NCBI GenBank assembly: GCA_947346365.1
Contig: CANAAV010000010.1
Location: 18,617 to 82,616, forward strand
DNA from: an uncultured Flavonifractor sp.
GTDB lineage: Bacteria > Bacillota > Clostridia > Oscillospirales > Oscillospiraceae
Length of the DNA: 64,000 nt
Direction of reading: 5' to 3'
Below are positions 41,354 to 50,404 of this stretch, piece by piece. Within the stretch, counting starts at the first letter, position 1. Each line of letters opens with the position of its first letter. The notes beneath the pieces were generated by a model. It was not told where the DNA came from. It did not search any database and saw nothing but the letters and a program-made list of their open reading frames with translations. The translations under genes were made by a program, and so were the position numbers.

Positions 41354-42124
41354 CTATATGCCGGGGCGACGGCGGGCTGTACGCTCCTTTTTCTGGATTT
41401 CCCGCAGCCGGCCCTTTTTCTCTGCAAGACGCACCCGCCGGTCCAGCCGGAGGGCCAAATGGGTTCCGATGGACTGGATGAGCTGCACCAAAATAACAAT
41501 GAGCACCACCGAGACCAGCATGACCCCGTAGTTGTATTTATTATAGCCATAGTTGATGGCAATTTTGCCCAGACCGCCTCCGCCGATAGCGCCGGCCATG
41601 GCGCCGTAGCTGAGGATTGTAATAAAGGAGGTGGTTGCCGCGGCAATGAGCGCGGGCAGGCTTTCCGGCAGAATTACCTTCCATACGATCTGAAAGGGGG
41701 AGCAGCCCATGGCCTGGGCCGCCTCCAGCACACCCTTGTCCACCTCTCTCAGGGTGCTCTCTACCAGACGGGCGACAAAGGGGGCCGCGGCGATAATCAA
41801 GGGCGGGATGGAGGCGATAGTGCCCACTCGCGTGCCCACCAAAACCTTGCTCAGAGGCAGAACCATCAGCATCAGGATCAAAAAGGGCACCGAGCGCAGG
41901 ACGTTGATGACAAAATTCAAAACCTTCATCACAGGGGCGGGGAGGGGGCGCACGCCGTCCTTCTCCCCCACCACCAGCAGAATGCCCAGCAGCAGGCCCA
42001 GCAGACAGGCCGCGGCGGTGGCCGCCACAGTGGCATAGACCGTCTCCCAGATGCCGTCCAGAAATTCTGCGTGCATTCTGGGATTGGTCAGAACATCAGT
42101 AATCTGTTCCAACACTTTATCCAT
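41354..42124 (-). CDS. metI: Methionine ABC transporter permease MetI
   Basis: 256 residues, five membrane helices. EAA-like loop EAAQAMGCSPFQIVWKVILPESLPALIAA, and the MetI hallmark ending AGAIGGGGLGKIAINYGYNKYN. Extra basic C-terminal residues (about 30) follow the usual end. Overlaps metN by 8 bases, so it is coupled to it. Confidence 0.94.
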   Translation of the reverse strand: MDKVLEQITDVLTNPRMHAEFLDGIWETVYATVAATAAACLLGLLLGILLVVGEKDGVRPLPAPVMKVLNFVINVLRSVPFLILMLMVLPLSKVLVGTRVGTIASIPPLIIAAAPFVARLVESTLREVDKGVLEAAQAMGCSPFQIVWKVILPESLPALIAAATTSFITILSYGAMAGAIGGGGLGKIAINYGYNKYNYGVMLVSVVLIVILVQLIQSIGTHLALRLDRRVRLAEKKGRLREIQKKERTARRRPGI

Positions 42125-43121
42125 GGTAATCGGGCACCTCCTCTACGGTCACGTCTGGCTGAGCGCGCAGGTAAGCCAGGGCTTTAGCGGCCTCCGTCCC
42201 ATCCTGAGGCAGACCCAGCAGCATAGTGCCGAAAGCCTGACCGTTGACATTGCGGGTATCGGCCCCCAATATATTGACCTTAACGCCGCAGTCGATGGCC
42301 AGCGAGGCGATCAGCGGTTCATAAGAGGAGCCGCCGTTGAAAGCGATGCGCACCACGTTGGCGGCGCTCAGCTGATCCAGGCGCACGCCGTCGGGGTAGA
42401 CCAGCCGCCGGCCGGCCTCGGTCTGGGGATTTTGGAAGACCTCCTCCACCGTGCCGGTTTCCATCACGCGGCCATGGTCCAGAATGGCCACATGGGAGCA
42501 GATCTCCTCCACCACCGCCATCTCATGGGTGATAATCACAACGGTGATGCCCATGCGCCGGTTGATGTCCTGAATCAGCCGCAGGATGGAGCGAGTGGTG
42601 GTGGGATCCAGAGCAGAGGTGGCCTCGTCACACAAAAGGACCTTGGGATCGCTGGCCAGGGCCCGGGCAATGGCAATGCGCTGCTTTTGTCCGCCGGAGA
42701 GCTGGACCGGATATGCGCCGGCTTTGTCGGGCAGGCCCACAATCTCCAGCAGCTGCATGCCCTTCTGCCTGGCCTGAGCGGCGTCCATCCCGGCAATCTC
42801 CATGGGAAAACAGATATTTTTCAGGCAGGTGCGCTGCATCAGCAGGTTGAACTGCTGAAAAATCATGCCGATGGACCGACGCATCTGCCGCAGCTGTTTG
42901 GGCGCAAGGGCGGTCATGTCCTGTCCGTCAATGAGGACCTGCCCGCTGCTTGGGCGCTCCAGCAGGTTGATGCAGCGAACCAAGGTGGATTTGCCCGCGC
43001 CGCTCATACCCACCACGCCGAAAATATCTCCGTCAGAGATAGTCAAATTTACGTCTTTCAAAGCGTCAAAACTGCCCTCGGAGGTTGGGAAAGTTTTGGA
43101 AAGCTGTCTCAGTTCGATCAA
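42117..43121 (-). CDS. metN: Methionine ABC transporter ATPase MetN
   Basis: 334 residues. Walker A GMSGAGKST, signature LSGGQKQRIAIARAL, Walker B VLLCDEATSALD, switch His in IITHEM. The C-terminal NIL domain (about 255-334, VVRIAFNGGSSYEPLIASLA) is the methionine-binding regulatory domain that causes trans-inhibition in MetN. AAAGGAG precedes ATG by 11 bases. First gene of metNI; a promoter lies about 215 bases upstream. Confidence 0.95.
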   Translation of the reverse strand: MIELRQLSKTFPTSEGSFDALKDVNLTISDGDIFGVVGMSGAGKSTLVRCINLLERPSSGQVLIDGQDMTALAPKQLRQMRRSIGMIFQQFNLLMQRTCLKNICFPMEIAGMDAAQARQKGMQLLEIVGLPDKAGAYPVQLSGGQKQRIAIARALASDPKVLLCDEATSALDPTTTRSILRLIQDINRRMGITVVIITHEMAVVEEICSHVAILDHGRVMETGTVEEVFQNPQTEAGRRLVYPDGVRLDQLSAANVVRIAFNGGSSYEPLIASLAIDCGVKVNILGADTRNVNGQAFGTMLLGLPQDGTEAAKALAYLRAQPDVTVEEVPDYHG

Positions 43122-43341
43122 GGCGCACGCTCCTTTGCGCCCCAGAAGAGCCGGGAAAAGGGCGCGTTGATATCATGGGGGAACCTCTGACGAAAGGGGG
43201 CCTGCGGCTCTTTTGCGCCGGAAAGGCGGGGCGCTTTTCTGAATAGGCAGAGCTTTTATGCGGCATTGCGCCTTTTTACGGCACAAAACCACCATAAAGC
43301 ACGTTTATCAAAGAAATCAGACGGTTCCTTAAGCGGGTTCC

Positions 43342-43370
43342 ATTGTATGTCAGAACCAAAAAGATGTCAA
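43342..43370 (-). promoter_or_regulatory. Promoter of metNI
   Basis: Minus strand TTGACA (43365-43370), 17-base spacer, TACAAT (43342-43347). The roughly 215-base leader down to metN (43122-43335) contains several GC-rich hairpins (e.g. AAGAGCCG with CGGCTCTT) but no T-box sequence and no SAM-riboswitch core that I can recognise. Confidence 0.78.
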
Positions 43371-43412
43371 GGCGGCGGACGCTTTTTTCTCCGTTCTACA
43401 GGAGCAGGCCAT

Positions 43413-44006
43413 TTAGTTAAAGCGGCTCATGGCCCGGTCCAATCCCTCCCGCAGGCAGCATTCCACCCCATCGGCGGCCCGCTTGACCGTCTCGTTCATA
43501 ATTTTTTGGTCTTCCCCGGTGAATTTGGACAAAACCCAGTCGGCCATATCATAGTCTGGGTGCGGCTTTCCGCCCACGCCGATCTTCAGACGGGGAAAAG
43601 CGTCGGTTCCCAGGTGCTGAATAATATTTTTCAGACCGTTGTGCCCCCCGGCAGAGCCGCTCTTGCGGATGCGAAGCTTTCCCAGGGGAAGGGATACGTC
43701 GTCGGAGATTACGAGCACCCGTTCCGGAGGGAGCCGATAAAACCGCCGCGCCTCTCCCACCGATTCGCCGGACAGGTTCATGTAGGTGACAGGCTTCATC
43801 AGCAGCGCCTTTACGCCCCCCAGCTCCATGACGTTTGTTAGGGCCCGGTATTTGAGCCGCTGCACCGGAATCCGGGCGCGCTCTGCCAGTTCGTCAACGG
43901 TCAGAAAGCCGGCGTTGTGCCGGGTGTTCTCATATTGTTCGCCGGGATTGCCCAGGCCCACAATGAGCCATTGAACCCCGGAGTCATGCGCTCTGGTGAA
44001 AAACAC
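43413..44006 (-). CDS. pth: Peptidyl-tRNA hydrolase
   Basis: Recycles peptidyl-tRNA dropped by stalled ribosomes. 197 residues from a proposed GTG at 44006 (GGGGGAA about 8 bases upstream). Core motifs LIVGLGNPGEQYENTRHNAGF (catalytic His), LLMKPVTYMNLSGESV, ISDDVSLPLGKLRIRKSGSAGGHNGLKNI. The frame is open further upstream without family similarity, so longer starts are rejected. Third gene of a glmU-prs-pth block conserved in Firmicutes. A GC-rich hairpin (GGGGGCGGAG/CTCCGCCCCC, 44025-44050) lies just before it. Confidence 0.93.
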   Translation of the reverse strand: MFFTRAHDSGVQWLIVGLGNPGEQYENTRHNAGFLTVDELAERARIPVQRLKYRALTNVMELGGVKALLMKPVTYMNLSGESVGEARRFYRLPPERVLVISDDVSLPLGKLRIRKSGSAGGHNGLKNIIQHLGTDAFPRLKIGVGGKPHPDYDMADWVLSKFTGEDQKIMNETVKRAADGVECCLREGLDRAMSRFN

Positions 44007-44079
44007 GCCGATTCCCCCAATGTGAGGGGGCGGAGCACCGCTCCGCCCCCTTAGGACTATTTTATGCGCCTGGTTTGGA

Positions 44080-45036
44080 TTATACGAACAGCTTGGAGAC
44101 CGAAACCTCCTCATAGATGCGCTCAATGGCCTCCGCGAACATGTGCGCCACAGAAAGGTACTTGAGCTTGGAGCAGCGGACCTCCGGGCGGGGCGGGACG
44201 GTGTTGAGGAAAATGACTTCTTCAATCACGCTTTTTTCAATGCGATCCACGGCGGGACCGGAGAGAACGCCATGGCTGGCGCAGGCGTAGACCTTTGTGG
44301 CGCCGCCTAATTCCACCAGGGCCTGGGCCGCTCCGCACAGAGAGCCGCCGGTATCCACCATGTCGTCAAAGAGGATGACCTGCTTGCCCCGCACGTCGCC
44401 GATGATGTTCATGACCTCGGAGGAATTGGCCTTCTGGCGGCGTTTGTCCACGATAGCCAGGGACATGCCCAGCTTCTGGGCGAAAGCCCGGGCCCGGGCC
44501 ACGCTGCCTACGTCGGGAGAGACCACCATCACGTCGTCCTGGCCGGCAAAACGGTCATGGAAATACTGGGTAAAAATGGGGTTGCCCAGGAGATTGTCCA
44601 CGGGGATATCGAAAAAGCCCTGGATCTGAGAGGCGTGCAGGTCCATGGTGAGCACCCGGTCGGCGCCGGCGCGGGTAATCAGGTTGGCGACCAGCTTGGC
44701 GGAGATGGGATCCCGGGGTTTGGCCTTTCGGTCCTGCCGGGCATAGCCAAAATAGGGCACTACGGCGGTAATCCGTCCGGCGGAGGCCCGCTTAAGCGCG
44801 TCGATGATGATGAGCATTTCCATCAGATTGTCATTGACCGGGGCGCAGGTGGACTGGACGACGAACACGTCGGAGCCGCGGACTGTCTCATAAATAGAGA
44901 CAAAGTTTTCGCCGTCGGAAAAAGCGCCCACCTCCGCGTTGCCCAGATCAGTGCCCAATTCCTTACAGATGGCCTCTGCTAAGGGGCGGTTGGAATTGCC
45001 GGAAAAGATCTTGATATCCTTGCCGTGTGCGATCAT
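44080..45036 (-). CDS. prs: Ribose-phosphate pyrophosphokinase
   Basis: Makes PRPP for nucleotide, His and Trp synthesis. 318 residues, class I. FSGNSNRPLAEAICKELG, the ATP-contact region YFGYARQDRKAKPRDPISAKL with catalytic His in MDLHASQIQGFF, and the PRPP loop VILFDDMVDTGGSL. Order glmU-prs-pth as in Bacillus; 51 bases after glmU. Confidence 0.97.
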   Translation of the reverse strand: MIAHGKDIKIFSGNSNRPLAEAICKELGTDLGNAEVGAFSDGENFVSIYETVRGSDVFVVQSTCAPVNDNLMEMLIIIDALKRASAGRITAVVPYFGYARQDRKAKPRDPISAKLVANLITRAGADRVLTMDLHASQIQGFFDIPVDNLLGNPIFTQYFHDRFAGQDDVMVVSPDVGSVARARAFAQKLGMSLAIVDKRRQKANSSEVMNIIGDVRGKQVILFDDMVDTGGSLCGAAQALVELGGATKVYACASHGVLSGPAVDRIEKSVIEEVIFLNTVPPRPEVRCSKLKYLSVAHMFAEAIERIYEEVSVSKLFV

Positions 45037-45087
45037 AGTTTTGACATCCTCTCCTTTATAGTTTCCCCGCGGCGCGGGGCGGCTTCC

Positions 45088-46257
45088 TCACTTCAGGCGC
45101 TTGCTCTTGCGCCGCTTGGCGGCCCACTGCTTCTTATTGACCTGAATGCTGCGCGCAATGGCCAGGGAGTCGGCGGGGACCTCGTCGGTAATGGTGCTGC
45201 CAGCGGCGGTATAAGCCCCGTCGCCTACCTTCACCGGGGCGACCAAATTGGTGTTGCAGCCGATAAAGGCGTTGTCCCCGATTGTCGTGCGGAACTTAGC
45301 GGCGCCGTCGTAGTTCACTGTTACAGTGCCGCAGCCGAAGTTAACCTTCCGCCCTACGTCGGAGTCCCCCACATAGGTCAGGTGGGAGATTTTGGTGCCC
45401 TCGCCGATGGTGGAATTTTTCAGCTCCACAAAGTCCCCCACTTTTACGTCTCTGCCCACGTGGCAGCCGGGACGTATGTAGGCAAAGGGACCCACCTTAG
45501 CGCCCGCCTCCACAGTGCTCTCGTTGAGCTGGGACTGGTTTACTGTCACGTTGTCGCTAAGGACACAATCCCGGATCATGGTGTGAGGGCCGATCTCACA
45601 GTCCATGCCGATGACGGTTTTGCCCCGCAGGATGGTACCCGGCAATAGCAGCGTGCCCACGCCTACCTGCACCTGGGGGCCGACATAGGTGTTGGATGGG
45701 TCCATAATCCGCACGCCGTTGGCGGCGGTCCGCTCCACCCCCGCGGCTTTAGCGGCGGAGTCCACCACCTGCCGGTCCCGCAGAAGGGGGCTGAGCAGAA
45801 TGGCGCGCCCCTGCTGGGGTTGGGATGCGCGAGCCCGCAGGGCGGCGTCCAGGGGTTCCCCGTCCTCCAGCGCCAGGGCCAAAGCCTCGGCCTCCAGGGT
45901 AAAGACCCCGGCCTCCCGAAGCGGTACGCTGACCGGAGGGGCCGCCTGACCCTGCGTCAGGAGAAACACCGGGCGGGTGACCACCGTCACCGAACCCTCC
46001 AATGCTGCCAGGAAAGCGGCGAGCTTGGTGCCTGCGTCCTCCGTGTCCTGCGTGACGAACTGGGTCCCGGAAGGAAAACACATCTGGGCTTTTACCCGGT
46101 CTGCCCCGTGGCAGACCACGAAAAAACGCTCCACGCCCTGCTCCGAGAGAGCCTGGGCCAGCCAGAGGGCCGCCGGGTCAAACAGGATATCCTGAAGCAT
46201 ACGGCTGATCTGGCCTTCGTCATGGGGCAGAAATACCACTGCGCCTGTCTGCGCCAT
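45088..46257 (-). CDS. glmU: GlmU-type glucosamine-1-phosphate acetyltransferase with degenerate N-terminal domain
   Basis: 389 residues; normal GlmU is about 450. The C-terminal left-handed beta-helix is intact (GPFAYIRPG, VGDFVELKNSTIGEGTKISHLTYVGDSDVG with catalytic His, NYDG), so acetyl-CoA:GlcN-1-P acetyltransferase activity is expected. The N-terminal uridylyltransferase region has lost the LAAGxGTRM-xx-K signature (it begins AVVFLPHDEGQISRMLQDILFDPA), so the UDP-GlcNAc-forming step is probably absent and must be supplied elsewhere. First of the glmU-prs-pth operon. Confidence 0.85.
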   Translation of the reverse strand: MAQTGAVVFLPHDEGQISRMLQDILFDPAALWLAQALSEQGVERFFVVCHGADRVKAQMCFPSGTQFVTQDTEDAGTKLAAFLAALEGSVTVVTRPVFLLTQGQAAPPVSVPLREAGVFTLEAEALALALEDGEPLDAALRARASQPQQGRAILLSPLLRDRQVVDSAAKAAGVERTAANGVRIMDPSNTYVGPQVQVGVGTLLLPGTILRGKTVIGMDCEIGPHTMIRDCVLSDNVTVNQSQLNESTVEAGAKVGPFAYIRPGCHVGRDVKVGDFVELKNSTIGEGTKISHLTYVGDSDVGRKVNFGCGTVTVNYDGAAKFRTTIGDNAFIGCNTNLVAPVKVGDGAYTAAGSTITDEVPADSLAIARSIQVNKKQWAAKRRKSKRLK

Positions 46258-46414
46258 AGAAACTCATCCCCTCAATTCCGTTACTGTGTTTGATTATATC
46301 AAAGAAACTACGAAAATGCACCGGGAATTTCAAAAAAAACTTCTTGTTTTTGCGGTTTATACGATTTAGACAATTTGCTGCTGTGCTACCGAATAAAATT
46401 GGGCAGAGCATACA

Positions 46415-46445
46415 ACAAGCGCCCGGCAAAAAGCGGGGCGCTTGT
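46415..46445. terminator. Hairpin after the HD-domain gene
   Basis: 10-bp stem ACAAGCGCCC (46415-46424) with 46436-46445, loop containing AAAAA; U-tract weak. Probably ends the HD gene (-). A -10 TATAAT for glmU lies further on near 46292-46297 on the minus strand, with no convincing -35. Confidence 0.5.
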
Positions 46446-46447
46446 CC

Positions 46448-46936
46448 TTATCCTGTAATAGCTACGATCTGGCGCAGCCGCAGCCGGCGCCAGATGCGCA
46501 GTACCTCGGCAATGGCGCACAGCTTATCCGCCAGACAGACTACGTAGGCCTCGCCGCTGTGGGGCCGGCGCACGGCAATGGGCCACATGTGGGAGAGAAT
46601 AATATTCTCCTCCTTGGAAGAGAGCCCGCCGCACAGGGCGGCGGCGTTGCGGGCGGCGGCCACCGGATGGGCAAAGCACTGCCGGTAGGCGCGCAGAGTA
46701 CGGGGATTGTAGAGATACAGGTCATGAAGCAGCCCGCCCCGGGCGGCGGTGCGGCAGTCCAGCCCCCACCGCCGGGCCAACCGGAAGGCGGTATAGGACA
46801 CAAAGACCGAATGCTCATAACAGGACACGCCGGGATGGTGGGAGATGGCGCGCATGGAGCGCACCTGCTGAGAGGAGAGCAGGTCCTCTACGCAGGCACA
46901 ATAGCTGCGCCAGTTAGCTTCATTCCAAAAAACCAT
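46448..46936 (-). CDS. HD-domain phosphohydrolase
   Basis: 162 residues. HD metal motifs: HSVFVSYTAFRLA (first His), GGLLHDLYLYN (the HD doublet), HPVAAARN, IILSHMWP (His), CLADKLCA (Asp), the pattern of single-domain clostridial HD proteins of unknown substrate. AGGAGA lies 10 bases before the ATG; own promoter at 46978-47006. It is independent of glmU, which has its own start region. Confidence 0.82.
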   Translation of the reverse strand: MVFWNEANWRSYCACVEDLLSSQQVRSMRAISHHPGVSCYEHSVFVSYTAFRLARRWGLDCRTAARGGLLHDLYLYNPRTLRAYRQCFAHPVAAARNAAALCGGLSSKEENIILSHMWPIAVRRPHSGEAYVVCLADKLCAIAEVLRIWRRLRLRQIVAITG

Positions 46937-46977
46937 AATAGGGTCATCTCCTGTGATTTACAGTTCTACCATTTCAC

Positions 46978-47006
46978 ATTATACGCCCTGTGGGCCGGTC
47001 TGTCAT
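46978..47006 (-). promoter_or_regulatory. Promoter of the HD-domain gene
   Basis: Minus strand ATGACA (47001-47006), 17-base spacer, perfect TATAAT (46978-46983). Confidence 0.7.
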
Positions 47007-47120
47007 CCATGAAAAGATGGAAATTAGAAAAACATCATAAAATCTTAAACATTTGACGGCGGGGGACGTGTATACTGAGAACATGAAGTTATAAAGTCCC
47101 CAGATAAGGAGGTATTTTCT

Positions 47121-47492
47121 ATGATTTCGCTCAATTTCCGGGACGCCCGGCCAATCTGTGAGCAAGTGAAGGACGGCCTGCGGCACCTGGTGGATACCGG
47201 GGGCCTTCAAGAGGGGGAGCAGCTGCCCTCTGTGCGCTCGCTGGCCTGTACGCTGGCGATCAGTCCCAACACCATTCAGCGGGCCTACGAGGAGCTGGAG
47301 CGGGAGGGATACCTCTGCGCGGCGGCGGACGGGAGCACCGTTGCCGCTGGTCAGGCCGGAGCGGGGCGGAGCCGGCGCAGCAGCCTGCTGCGCCAGTTCG
47401 ACGACTCGGCGGCACAGCTGCTGTTTCTGGGCATGACCGCGGAAGAACTGGAGCTGCGCCTGCGGCAGGCGGTGGGAAAGGAGGGCGCATAA
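47121..47492 (+). CDS. GntR-family regulator, YtrA subfamily
   Basis: 123 residues: winged helix ARPICEQVKDGLRHLVDTGGLQEGEQLPSVRSLACTLAISPNTIQRAYEELEREGYL and a short C-terminal helical part, the YtrA layout that accompanies ABC exporters and usually represses its own operon. AAGGAGG lies 9 bases before ATG. A TATACT -10-like sequence near 47070 has no well-spaced -35. The stop overlaps the ABC gene start. Confidence 0.9.
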   Translation: MISLNFRDARPICEQVKDGLRHLVDTGGLQEGEQLPSVRSLACTLAISPNTIQRAYEELEREGYLCAAADGSTVAAGQAGAGRSRRSSLLRQFDDSAAQLLFLGMTAEELELRLRQAVGKEGA

Positions 47493-48397
47493 TGGTTGAG
47501 GTGAAAAATGTCGTCAAGACCTTTGACGGCGGTTTCCGGGCGTTGGACGGACTGACCATGACCGCCCCCAAAGGGTGCATTTACGGTTTGGTGGGCCCCA
47601 ACGGCGCAGGCAAGTCCACGATTCTGCGCCATATCACAGGGGTCTACCGTCCGGACTCCGGCGAGGTGATGGTGGCCGGGGAGCGGGTATATGAAAACCC
47701 CGCTGTGAAGGCTGAAATCGCGGGCATTCCAGACGAGCTGTATTATTTCCTGTCCGACTCCACCCGGGATATGATGAAATTTTACCGGGGCTTTTACCCA
47801 AAATTCGACGTCAAACGCTATGAGGCGCTGAAGGATGTGTTTTCCACGGTGGACGAGCGCCAAAGCATCCGCCGCTTGTCCAAAGGGATGCAGAAGCAGA
47901 GCGCTTTTTGGCTGGCGCTGTGCTGCCGGCCGGAGGTGCTGGTGCTGGACGAGCCGGTAGACGGCCTGGACCCGGTCATGCGGCGGCAGGTGTGGGGGCT
48001 GCTGATGAGCGATGTGGCGGAATACGGCACCACCGTGCTGGTCTCCTCCCACAACCTGCGGGAGCTGGAGGATGTGTGCGATCATGTGGGCATTCTCTCA
48101 AAGGGCAGGGTACTGGTGGAGCGCAGCCTGTCCGACCTGCAGGAAAACGTAGTGAAGATGCAGGTGGTCTTCCAGCAGCGGGAGCTGCCTGAGCTTCCCG
48201 AGGATATGCAGGTGCTGAACGTCTCCCAGGTGGGGCGCATCCATACCCTGATTATCCGGGGCGGCGCCACCGAGATCACCAACCGTCTGGCGGTATATGC
48301 CCCGATTCTGATGGAGGCCCTTCCCCTGACCCTGGAGGAGATCTTTATCTACGAGCTGGGAGGTGAGGACTATGCAGTCCGTGAGATCGTCCTTTAA
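47492..48397 (+). CDS. ABC transporter ATP-binding protein (exporter)
   Basis: 301 residues. Walker A GPNGAGKST, signature RLSKGMQKQSAFWLAL, Walker B VLVLDEPVDGLD, switch His in VSSHNL. The C-terminal 80 residues are typical of drug/antibiotic exporters of the YtrB/YxlF class. It starts within the stop of the GntR gene (TAATG) and overlaps the permease gene by 26 bases, so the three are tightly coupled. Confidence 0.93.
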   Translation: MVEVKNVVKTFDGGFRALDGLTMTAPKGCIYGLVGPNGAGKSTILRHITGVYRPDSGEVMVAGERVYENPAVKAEIAGIPDELYYFLSDSTRDMMKFYRGFYPKFDVKRYEALKDVFSTVDERQSIRRLSKGMQKQSAFWLALCCRPEVLVLDEPVDGLDPVMRRQVWGLLMSDVAEYGTTVLVSSHNLRELEDVCDHVGILSKGRVLVERSLSDLQENVVKMQVVFQQRELPELPEDMQVLNVSQVGRIHTLIIRGGATEITNRLAVYAPILMEALPLTLEEIFIYELGGEDYAVREIVL

Positions 48398-50348
48398 TCA
48401 GACCCTGTTTTTGAAAAACCTGACCCGGTTCTGGCCCATTTGGGGGGCTTACGGCGCCATTTGGCTCTATCTGTTCATCGCGGAGGCCAGCAGCGGCTGG
48501 GACGCAGGGCTGGCCAGGACGCTGCCCCTGGAGAGCCTGTGCTTTTTCGGGATTGCCCTGGCGGCGGTGTTTGGAATTATTGCCGCCATGGCGGTGTTTT
48601 CCTACCTGTACAGCAGCCGCTCAGTGGATATGCTGCACGCCCTGCCCATGCGGCGGGGAGGGCTGTTTCTGACCAATTACATCTCCGGACTGTGCTTTTT
48701 CCTGCTGCCCCATGGGGTGGTATTTCTGCTGCTGTGGATGGCAGAGCTGCTGAGCGGAACGGCGGTACTGGGGAGCCTGCTTATGTGGCTGACGGCCCAG
48801 AGCCTGATGTGCTTCTTTTTCTACTCCTTCGCGGTGTTCTGCGCCATGTTTACCGGGCATATCCTGGCCCTGCCGGTTTTTTACGGCATTTTCAACGGCC
48901 TGGCCGGAGGGCTGAACCTGCTGCTGCAGACCCTGGCCCAGGAGTTTATTTACGGCTATTGGGGCACGGAGCGGTTTGACCGTCTGGCGCTGACCCTCAC
49001 CCCGGCGCTCAATCTGGTGACCACTCTGCGGGTGCGGTATGATCTGGACCCGCCCCAGTTTTACGGCCTGCATCTGATCCTGTTCTACGCCCTGTTTGGG
49101 GTGGTGTTTACGGGCCTGGCCCTATTGGTTTACGAAAAACGCCACCTGGAAACCGCCGGAGACGTGGTGGCGGTGTCCAAGATGAAGCCGGTGTTCAAAT
49201 ACGGCGTGGGTTTTTGCGCCGCCATTGCCTTCGGCACCTTTCTGTATGAGAATTTCAGGGGCAGCGGCTCCTGGGATCTGCTGGGCTATCTACTGGTGTG
49301 CGGCGCGGTAGGGTATTTTGCGGCGGAGATGCTGCTGCAAAAGAGCTTTCGGGTGTTCCGCCGGGGGTGGAAGGGCTGCGCGGTGCTGCTGGTGTGCATC
49401 ATAGCGGCGGTGTCCGCCATGGATTTGGACCTCTTCCGCTTTGAGCGGCGGGTGCCCCAGCCCTATCAGGTGGAATCGGTGGTTTTGGTGGTGGATTCCT
49501 ATCCCAGCGACAGCCTGTGCTACAGCGGCTGGGCTGTGGAGCGGCCGGAAGAGGTGGAGCAGGTGCTGAAGCTCCACCAGGCGGTGGTGGACCGCAAGAA
49601 GGAATTTGACCGGCAGGACTACCGAGGCTACTGGCGCCAGGAGGAAGAGGACGGTGTTTCTGTCACGCAGGCCGACGTGCTGGGAGTGCGTCTGAGCTAC
49701 CAGATGAAGGACGGCAGCGTGATGTTCCGGGCCTATGACGTTCCGGTGACGGCGGAAGAGCTGTCCGACCTGGAGTCCCCCAGCGGCCTGCTCCACGGAA
49801 TCCTCAACACCCCCGCCCTGGTGGAGGACGCCTATTTCGCAGGCGTGGCGGAGGACGACCAGCTGGTGCGGGCTGAAGTAAGCATGGTCTGGCTGGAAGA
49901 AGACCCGCAGGAGCAAAATGGAACGACCCAAAACGCGGATCACTACACCGGCGTGCAGCTGCCCACCGAGGCCCTGCCGGAGCTGCTGGAGGCCGTGCGC
50001 CGGGACCTGGCGGCGGGCCGCCTGGGCCGCAGATACCTGCTGGGGGACAGGCAGCGTCTGGAGAACTGCTATCTCAGCGACCTGGAGCTGACCTTCCTGC
50101 GGCCAAAGCGGGAGGACGCGGGAGACCGGAGCGCGAGTTATCCCGACAACCAGTATGTCCGCATCGGCCTGGAGACCACCGCTGTGGATACCCTGGCGGT
50201 GCTGGAGAAATACGGCGTGATTGGTCCCGACGCCCGGCTGGTGACCCATGCGGAGGAGCAGCGCCGGAGCGCCCAGGTGGAATACGCGCAGAGCACTGGA
50301 GAGCCCGTTTCGGTTCCCGGCGGAGCGGTCCTGACAAACGGAAAATAA
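48372..50348 (+). CDS. ABC transporter permease (exporter), large extracytoplasmic region
   Basis: 658 residues from ATG at 48372 (GGAGGTG upstream; a GTG at 48363 overlaps that site). Six N-terminal membrane helices (about 20-310), a further helix pair about 320-360, then a soluble region of about 300 residues (DLDLFRFERRVPQPYQVESVVL...). The latter resembles DUF6449-type extensions of clostridial GntR-linked permeases; that name is tentative. Substrate unknown; the operon is likely induced by cell-envelope stress, as YtrA systems are. Confidence 0.85.
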   Translation: MQSVRSSFNQTLFLKNLTRFWPIWGAYGAIWLYLFIAEASSGWDAGLARTLPLESLCFFGIALAAVFGIIAAMAVFSYLYSSRSVDMLHALPMRRGGLFLTNYISGLCFFLLPHGVVFLLLWMAELLSGTAVLGSLLMWLTAQSLMCFFFYSFAVFCAMFTGHILALPVFYGIFNGLAGGLNLLLQTLAQEFIYGYWGTERFDRLALTLTPALNLVTTLRVRYDLDPPQFYGLHLILFYALFGVVFTGLALLVYEKRHLETAGDVVAVSKMKPVFKYGVGFCAAIAFGTFLYENFRGSGSWDLLGYLLVCGAVGYFAAEMLLQKSFRVFRRGWKGCAVLLVCIIAAVSAMDLDLFRFERRVPQPYQVESVVLVVDSYPSDSLCYSGWAVERPEEVEQVLKLHQAVVDRKKEFDRQDYRGYWRQEEEDGVSVTQADVLGVRLSYQMKDGSVMFRAYDVPVTAEELSDLESPSGLLHGILNTPALVEDAYFAGVAEDDQLVRAEVSMVWLEEDPQEQNGTTQNADHYTGVQLPTEALPELLEAVRRDLAAGRLGRRYLLGDRQRLENCYLSDLELTFLRPKREDAGDRSASYPDNQYVRIGLETTAVDTLAVLEKYGVIGPDARLVTHAEEQRRSAQVEYAQSTGEPVSVPGGAVLTNGK

Positions 50349-50353
50349 ACAAG

Positions 50354-50392
50354 CGCCCCGCCTGCCGGATTGTCTTTCCGGCAGGCGGGGCG
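50354..50392. terminator. Bidirectional terminator
   Basis: 16-bp stem CGCCCCGCCTGCCGGA (50354-50369) with 50377-50392, followed by TTT; it separates the ABC operon (+) from the XRE gene (-). Confidence 0.9.
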
Positions 50393-50404
50393 TTTCGCGG
50401 CGGC

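Noticed and set aside
43122-43340. SAM riboswitch upstream of metN
   Set aside because: Expected by function, but I could not find the conserved SAM-I core or a T-box sequence in the leader.
47051-47076. TTGACG...TATACT promoter before the GntR gene
   Set aside because: The spacing between the boxes is only 12 bases, too short for a sigma-A promoter; the real start site was not identified.
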